From assembly GCF_004570975.1 (NCBI RefSeq), contig NZ_SPPC01000007.1, forward strand, positions 62,001 through 126,000: 64,000 nt of DNA. Reading direction: 5' to 3'. The notes beneath the pieces were generated by a model. The model did no database searches. It saw only the letters and a program-made list of their open reading frames with translations, and was not told the DNA's origin. This document shows, piece after piece, positions 56,138 through 64,000 of this stretch. The DNA is from Barnesiella sp. WM24. Its GTDB lineage: Bacteria; Bacteroidota; Bacteroidia; Bacteroidales; Muribaculaceae. Position numbers and translations under genes: made by a program. Each line of letters opens with the position of its first letter. Position 1 is the first letter of the stretch.

Positions 56138-56223
56138 GCCACAAAGGTAATGAAAAATCATAACAATCGTGGCGGGGACTCAAACAATTACAATATTTCT
56201 GCGCGTGATGAAGGGTGGTGTAG

Positions 56224-57261
56224 TTACATTGATTCGGTGTGGGATGAGAATGCGATGGGGAGCATTGTGCCTCCGGCAACGGGTATTCCGCTTATGCCTC
56301 CGGCACCGAAGTTGACTGAATAAATGTAGCGGCATCCCGGTTGCCAGTTGATGCTGACCGGAATGTGTAGTTCGCCGAAAGTAACGCTTCCGTCAGGATT
56401 TTGTTCGCCGATGAGCATTTCGTCGGTTGGCTGTACGCCTTTAGACGGGTCGGCGAGGTGCCACACGGCACAACGGAATGTGATGCAAGTGCCGTCGGTA
56501 TAGCCGGCAGCTTCGGTGGCGTTGTCCTGCGACTGCGGGATGAGGTGCATAACTGCTTCTTCGCCAATGCTTTCTTCGTGGCTCATGATTGTTTTTGCAG
56601 GGAAAGAGGCTGTCGATTTCATAGGCGAGCTTGCGCTGACATCCCATGATGCCTGTCGGCGTCCGGCGGGGAATATGAAGTCGCCGTGCATGTGGACATG
56701 GCTGATGGTGACTCCGCTGATTTCTACATGAAGTTCGTCGCTTGAATTTAGTGCGTTAAACGCAATCTCCGATAGCGCGTGGCTGAATGAGACGGGCACA
56801 CTTCCGTCCTCGGCGGTGCGGTGCATGCTTGTCGCATATTGCAGGGTGGTCTGGGATTTTGCTTCTGTAGGCACGGCAAACATGCACAGGCGGGCGCAGT
56901 CCTGCTCGATGTCAAGCACGGGTGAGATGGCGTTGCCGGCGGGTTCGTCATATTTGTAAGCGAAAAAGTCTACATCGCCGTTGTCGGCAGGCCAGAAATG
57001 GTTCTTTCCGCGGCTTGTCCATTTTCCGGTAGATATTGCGACCGATTCTTCATTGATGAAAAGTGAGCCGTTATGGCGAGCCGAGATGGTGAACTCGGTT
57101 ATGTTGTCGTAGCTGGGGGCTGTCGCCTGACGTGACGCATTGTCGGCTGTCACGTCAAAAGTTATTTCATTTGGTGCTTCAGGGGTGTCGAATCCTTCGT
57201 CAACTGTGCAAGCTGTCATCATCGCGATTGAAACACTTGCTATAAGGAGCCCTTTTACCAT
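56224..57261 (-). CDS. Fimbrillin family protein
   Basis: 345 residues, lipoprotein signal with lipobox MMTAC (~14-18). The sequence NEITFDVTADNASR followed by ITEFTISARHNGSLFINEESVAI, then WTSRGKNHFWPADNGDVDFFAYKY, and VPVSFSHALSEIAFNA is the pattern of fimbrillin-like Mfa2/FimA-type proteins of Bacteroidales (two transthyretin-like domains). Surface fimbrial subunit or anchor, secreted as a lipoprotein. No other fimbrial gene is adjacent. Confidence 0.85.
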   Translation of the reverse strand: MVKGLLIASVSIAMMTACTVDEGFDTPEAPNEITFDVTADNASRQATAPSYDNITEFTISARHNGSLFINEESVAISTGKWTSRGKNHFWPADNGDVDFFAYKYDEPAGNAISPVLDIEQDCARLCMFAVPTEAKSQTTLQYATSMHRTAEDGSVPVSFSHALSEIAFNALNSSDELHVEISGVTISHVHMHGDFIFPAGRRQASWDVSASSPMKSTASFPAKTIMSHEESIGEEAVMHLIPQSQDNATEAAGYTDGTCITFRCAVWHLADPSKGVQPTDEMLIGEQNPDGSVTFGELHIPVSINWQPGCRYIYSVNFGAGGISGIPVAGGTMLPIAFSSHTESM

Positions 57262-57453
57262 AATGTAGATGAATTAATCGTTGCTAAATTTTCTAAACTA
57301 ACATTCACTTTTTCTGCATAACAGACAAGGCGGAATTAAGTTCAATAAAAATGCTGTTTTTAACATATTTTTGCTAATTGGCGTTTTGATTTTTTTCTGC
57401 CGCTTTTGCTATGTGCTTGTTTCATAGTGTCTTGTCGGGATTGTGTTTAAGTA

Positions 57454-57503
57454 GAAAAAAAAGCAAAGGGCAGATAGCCTTGTCGATGGCTTCTGCCCTT
57501 TTA
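57454..57503 (-). terminator. Rho-independent terminator of the beta-galactosidase gene
   Basis: Long stem with AAAGGGCAGA/TCTGCCCTTT and an inner AGCC/GGCT after a one-base bulge, then GC and U8 on the minus strand. 27 bases after the stop codon at 57530. Confidence 0.92.
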
Positions 57504-57529
57504 TGGGAAGGGGTCTTAGGGGTAATGTC

Positions 57530-60986
<3,457 letters not shown>

Positions 60987-61478
60987 ATGACAGACCCACC
61001 AACAAACGAAAGGGATTTTGCCTCGCTTGTGAAGCAGCACTCCCGAATTATCAACAAGGTCAGCTATTTTTATGCTACTGACAGCTTGCCGTTTGATGAC
61101 CTGCGACAAGAAATCTATGTTAACATCTGGCTGGGATTAAGCCAATTCCGGGGCGACAGCAAAATGTCAACATGGATTTATCGGGTAGCTGTAAACTCGG
61201 CACTAATGGCATTGCGTTCGTCAAGACCAAAAATCGAAACTGTGTCGCTTGATTTCGGACTGCTTGATCGCACAACTGAAATTGACGATACGCAGCGAGA
61301 GAATCTTCAGGCGCTGCGCTCGCTGATTAACCGACTTGAAGATATGGAGAAAGCAATAATCCTCCTATGGCTCGATGAATATTCCTACGATGAAATAGCC
61401 GATACCCTCGGACTGAAACGCAACACGGTTGCAGTTAAAATCCACCGCATTAAAGAAAAACTCTCAAAACAGATATAA
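60987..61478 (+). CDS. Sigma-70 family (ECF-type) RNA polymerase sigma factor
   Basis: 163 residues from ATG 60987 (ATG 60927 would add 20 residues). Region 2: FDDLRQEIYVNIWLGLSQFRGDSKMSTWIYRVAVNSAL; region 4: AIILLWLDEYSYDEIADTLGLKRNTVAVKIHRIKEKL, a helix-turn-helix for the -35 element. No region 1 or 3. The next gene starts three bases after the stop and encodes a small membrane protein that may be its regulator. Confidence 0.9.
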   Translation: MTDPPTNERDFASLVKQHSRIINKVSYFYATDSLPFDDLRQEIYVNIWLGLSQFRGDSKMSTWIYRVAVNSALMALRSSRPKIETVSLDFGLLDRTTEIDDTQRENLQALRSLINRLEDMEKAIILLWLDEYSYDEIADTLGLKRNTVAVKIHRIKEKLSKQI

Positions 61479-61481
61479 CAC

Positions 61482-62033
61482 ATGCAACTCGACGAACTCA
61501 GAAAAAGTATGTCAACGCTTGAGCAGGTGCTCGCCAAGACAAATGCCGATATAAAGATAAACCTGTCTGTCGCACAGTCTGCACAGGCGAAGCTACTCAA
61601 AAAATTCCGTCAAGAATTCACTGTGTTGCTGATTTTAGCGGTTATCTTTGCCGCCGCGGCAATCGGTAACGTCAATCCGCTTTCATTTCCTCTCTATCTG
61701 AAAATATACCTGTCATCTTTACTTGCTGTCGGTGCAATATGGTACATTTATTTGTACCGTAAATTAAAGGGCATCAACATTGCTACACTCGCGCCAAGTC
61801 AACTCTTCTCCGGGACTGCAAATATAAAACTGCTTATACTGTCAGGAGAGATATTCTTCGGTGCCGGCTTTGTAGTCCTCTTCACTCTTCTTTTTCCTAA
61901 TGCATGGCATTACAATCGGGTAGCTTTTTGGGCGATGGCTGTGGCTCTTTTGATTGTCATCATATACAGCATTGTTCACTACTATCCAAAATACATTAAG
62001 CTATTCCGCGACCTTAATTCCATAAAAGAATAG
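61482..62033 (+). CDS. Small membrane protein, probable regulator of the adjacent sigma factor
   Basis: 183 residues: helical cytoplasmic N-terminus (~1-42, MQLDELRKSMSTLEQVLAKT), then four hydrophobic segments (~44-62, ~70-90, ~115-138, ~145-168). No zinc-binding anti-sigma motif (HxxxCxxC) is seen. Location three bases after an ECF sigma gene suggests an anti-sigma role, with the N-terminal helices binding sigma; that is inference. I recognise no named family. Confidence 0.65.
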   Translation: MQLDELRKSMSTLEQVLAKTNADIKINLSVAQSAQAKLLKKFRQEFTVLLILAVIFAAAAIGNVNPLSFPLYLKIYLSSLLAVGAIWYIYLYRKLKGINIATLAPSQLFSGTANIKLLILSGEIFFGAGFVVLFTLLFPNAWHYNRVAFWAMAVALLIVIIYSIVHYYPKYIKLFRDLNSIKE

Positions 62034-62111
62034 CGGCTGCAATCATCTGAGCCTTTTGGATAAAATGATGACTGAGGCCGACTGTGGATGGCTTAATTAG
62101 GCAATGGCAGG

Positions 62112-62158
62112 AAAAGAAACTGAGGACTCTCGCGATGAGAATCCTCAGTTCAGTACCC
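62112..62158. repeat. Left direct repeat: copy of a tRNA-Leu 3' end and terminator
   Basis: 47 bases matching 63603-63649 with four mismatches, all in the hairpin loop and linker. It ends GTACCC, corresponding to the last bases of tRNA-Leu read on the minus strand, but the tRNA body is missing after it. Confidence 0.85.
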
Positions 62159-62262
62159 CCAACCGTGCCGTGTTAGAACCAATTTTGGCTGACCTCGACC
62201 GATTGTGGGAAATGCGTCACTGGATGCCCGAACCTATAATTTGTAAAACTAATATTAATGGT

Positions 62263-63399
62263 TTAGTCAAACAGTGATAGATAGGATTTGCAAACATATA
62301 ATCGGTTTCGGCTTTGACCTGTAACCTCTAACAATAAATTATCTTTTGTCATCATCTTGACAAGCGTATTTGCCGAATTATATGTTATATCACAAATAGC
62401 CGCGGCATCGTCAATAGTTATATAGGGATTTTTCATAAGCCTATGAAGCAATCTAATAGCATTAGTAGAGCGACTACGGTAAGAGAATCGTATTAAATCC
62501 TCTGCATCGCTCTTAAATCGCAATATTGAGGACAATGTTTCGACTGCTTTAGTCGCGGTTTGTTCAATACCCACAAGGAAGTATTTTATCCACTGCGTCA
62601 TATCATTTTTTGTGCGAATAGAAGAGAGATTGTCATAATAAAGATCTTTTGGATTCTCGAAAAATGTAGAAAGGTAAAGCAATGGCATATCCAAAACTTT
62701 TTCTTTGACAAGAAACAAGGTAATCAATAAACGGCCGATACGTCCGTTGCCATCTAAAAATGGGTGTATAGTTTCAAATTGATAATGAGCTATAGCTATT
62801 TTCAACAAAGAAGGGAGATGAATTTGATTATTGTTAAGGAATTTCTCAAGATCTCCCATTAGTTCTCCAATGAGTTGATGAGTGGGGGGGATAAACTTAG
62901 CGTCAGCAAGAGATTTACCACCAATCCAATTCTGACTTGTTCGGAACTCTCCAGGAAGTTTGTGTTCACCACGAACGCTATCTAACAATAGTTTATGAGT
63001 ATTACGAATTAGTCTGCTTGAAATGGGGAGCGTCTCCAAACTTTTGATAGCTTCATTTATTGCTTTTATATAGTTTTGAACTTCTTTCCAATCATCTCTT
63101 CTTTCAAACTTGATTTCTGCTTCAGGAAGTAGCGCTTCATCCATCCTTGTTTGAGTGCCTTCAATGCGGCTTGAAACAACAGCTTCTTTAGTTACATGTA
63201 GCTGTATGAATAAATCTATATTTGGAACAAGTTTGGAAAACGAATTTAGCTCGCCTAATTTTAAAGCTGCTTTCTCTAATAAATGGTTGATTGTAGAATT
63301 GTTCCATGTCCAATCTTGATTAATATAGTTAGGTACAAAGTACTTATAACCATATCCATCTTCGTAGTGTCCAGCATTAAATGTCTCTAAACTTATCAT
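62263..63399 (-). CDS. Fic family protein (AMPylation-type)
   Basis: 378 residues. Fic motif HPFLDGNGRIGRLL (~216-229) matches HPFx(D/E)GNGRxxR fully, so catalysis (usually AMP transfer to a Ser/Thr/Tyr hydroxyl) is plausible. An N-terminal inhibition motif S-S-R-I-E-G (~77-82) fits (S/T)xxxE(G/N), which would keep the enzyme off. C-terminal ~60 residues look like a winged helix (PYITIDDAAAICDITYNSANTLV). Markedly AT-rich compared with neighbours, and flanked by direct repeats of a tRNA 3' region. Confidence 0.93.
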   Translation of the reverse strand: MISLETFNAGHYEDGYGYKYFVPNYINQDWTWNNSTINHLLEKAALKLGELNSFSKLVPNIDLFIQLHVTKEAVVSSRIEGTQTRMDEALLPEAEIKFERRDDWKEVQNYIKAINEAIKSLETLPISSRLIRNTHKLLLDSVRGEHKLPGEFRTSQNWIGGKSLADAKFIPPTHQLIGELMGDLEKFLNNNQIHLPSLLKIAIAHYQFETIHPFLDGNGRIGRLLITLFLVKEKVLDMPLLYLSTFFENPKDLYYDNLSSIRTKNDMTQWIKYFLVGIEQTATKAVETLSSILRFKSDAEDLIRFSYRSRSTNAIRLLHRLMKNPYITIDDAAAICDITYNSANTLVKMMTKDNLLLEVTGQSRNRLYVCKSYLSLFD

Positions 63400-63600
63400 A
63401 TCGCTAGTTTTCTACAAAATTACAATAAAAATTTGGTTATCTCAAATTTTAACAAAAAAATGAAATAACAAAATTCTTATTTCATTTTTTGGAGGAATGC
63501 AAAAATCTAACGAATATGATTGTTGAAAGAATATAGAACCGACTCATATAACAAGGCATTGAAACTTATCTATGATCAGACCAATGAGTTAAGAGGAATG

Positions 63601-63641
63601 GAAAAAGAAACTGAGGACTCTCGTAGTGAGAATCCTCAGTT
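63601..63641 (-). terminator. Terminator of tRNA-Leu
   Basis: 14-position stem (AACTGAGGATTCTC / GAGAGTCCTCAGTT, one C-A mismatch), 5-base loop, U-rich tail TTTCTTTTTC on the minus strand. A second copy lies at 62112-62158. Confidence 0.88.
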
Positions 63642-63649
63642 CTGTACCC
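63603..63649. repeat. Right direct repeat (tRNA-proximal copy)
   Basis: Partner of 62112-62158; includes the last bases of tRNA-Leu and its terminator. Confidence 0.85.
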
Positions 63650-63726
63650 AGACCCGGGATCGAACCGGGATGGATTGCTCCACTGGTGTTTGAGACCAGC
63701 GCGTCTACCGATTCCGCCATCTGGGC
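63645..63726 (-). tRNA. tRNA-Leu (anticodon CAA)
   Basis: Class II tRNA of 82 bases without encoded CCA. Acceptor GCCCAGA/TCTGGGT with discriminator A, D-arm GGCGGAATCGGTAGACGC, anticodon stem CTGGT/ACCAG with loop CTCAAAC (anticodon CAA), long variable arm TGGAGCAATCCA, T-arm CCCGGTTCGATCCCGGG. Confidence 0.95.
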
Positions 63727-63737
63727 TTTTGCGAGGG

Positions 63738-63768
63738 CAAAGGTAATTACTTTTTCTTTTATGTGCAA
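63738..63768 (-). promoter_or_regulatory. Promoter of tRNA-Leu
   Basis: Minus strand TTG (63768-63766), 20-base spacer, TACCTTTG (63745-63738); the tRNA begins 12 bases further, so the primary transcript has a short leader. Confidence 0.75.
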
Positions 63769-63835
63769 ATATTTGGGTTTAAATTGCAGAATATGAGATT
63801 TTGGCTGTAATTATTGAAAAATAATTGTATGATAA

Positions 63836-63867
63836 TTTGTTTTATGTGATAAGTTTGATTACATTTG
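63836..63867 (+). promoter_or_regulatory. Promoter of the exported protein at the window end
   Basis: TTTG 63836-63839, 20-base spacer, TACATTTG 63860-63867. Predicted leader of ~60 bases to ATG 63933. Confidence 0.65.
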
Positions 63868-63932
63868 AGCGCAAACCAAATCAAGTATCTTGCTGAAACA
63901 CATTTAATAATAACCAAAATAACATTTCTCGT

Positions 63933-64000
63933 ATGAAAAAGAACTTAGTAGTAGCGTTGGTCATGGTATTTGCGGGCTTGTGTGCCCATGCCGTCAATTA
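63933..64000 (+). CDS. Exported protein, N-terminal fragment
   Basis: Only 22 codons are in the window; they form a signal peptide (KKNLVVALVMVFAGLCAHA). Nothing can be said of its function. Confidence 0.7.
   Translation, partial: MKKNLVVALVMVFAGLCAHAVN

Noticed and set aside
63598-63692. Short open frame beginning MEKETEDSR across the terminator and tRNA-Leu
   Set aside because: It reads through the tRNA gene on the opposite strand; a known type of spurious frame.

Overview
The window looks like a chromosome segment from a Bacteroidales bacterium, most probably of the Muribaculaceae (Duncaniella/Muribaculum-like). The signs are Bacteroidetes-type promoters (-33 TTG/TTTG, 19-21 bases, -7 TAnnTTTG), no Shine-Dalgarno sequences, and family-specific genes: ilv operon with embedded acyl-ACP thioesterase, GldD/GldE, GSCFA, DUF4254, DUF5723, fimbrillin, BspA-type LRR and a short-form GldE-linked phosphopantetheinyl transferase. 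Genus assignment is inference. GC content is moderate, with AT-rich islands at about 24.0-25.4 kb and 62.2-63.5 kb.

Layout. 1-0.9 kb: start of an LTA-synthase-like sulfatase-fold membrane protein (minus strand, runs off the window). 1.2-7.4 kb: branched-chain amino acid operon (leader peptide, ilvD, ilvB, ilvN, acyl-ACP thioesterase, ilvC) closed by a strong terminator. 7.5-15.3 kb: envelope-polysaccharide operon (WecA/MraY-like transferase, SLBB export protein, Wzz-like protein, TPR/PD40/OmpA lipoprotein, GSCFA protein). 15.3-16.5 kb: MalY/PatB aminotransferase, minus strand. 16.6-22.2 kb: bifunctional Rel, 7TM-HD phosphodiesterase, DUF456, DUF4919. 22.3-29.3 kb: minus-strand surface and sensory genes (LRR protein, TPR-TM-HTH lipoprotein, DUF5723 plus lipoprotein). 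29.6-34.7 kb: ApbE, MsrAB, CAT-like, GT8, MATE. 34.8-35.5 kb: toxin-antitoxin pair. 35.7-44.7 kb: a long plus-strand run of DUF4254, GT9, ruvB, flippase, DUF389, GT4, radical SAM, LD-carboxypeptidase and flavodoxin. 44.75 kb: candidate small RNA. 45.2-47.3 kb: PpiD/SurA-like chaperone. 47.4-49.8 kb: DUF1016 nuclease and DUF418. 49.9-51.2 kb: HAD phosphatase and upp. 51.2-53.7 kb: gldE-gldD-PPTase. 53.8-60.7 kb: rpiB, MsbA-like ABC exporter, fimbrillin and a GH2 beta-galactosidase. 61.0-62.0 kb: sigma factor with membrane partner. 62.1-63.7 kb: a Fic gene between two copies of a tRNA-Leu 3' end plus terminator, then tRNA-Leu(CAA). 63.9 kb: start of an exported protein.

Most genes are housekeeping or cell-envelope functions typical of the order. 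The points that ask for a second look are mostly non-coding: a previously unannotated 24-residue ilv leader peptide with competing hairpins, a compact promoter-to-terminator small RNA candidate, five genes whose -7 box sits 3-4 bases before the ATG (predicted leaderless mRNAs), a 38-bp tandem duplication separating two convergent genes, a 17-bp perfect inverted repeat, and the tRNA-flanked Fic insertion. No CRISPR array, IS element, rRNA or integrase was seen.
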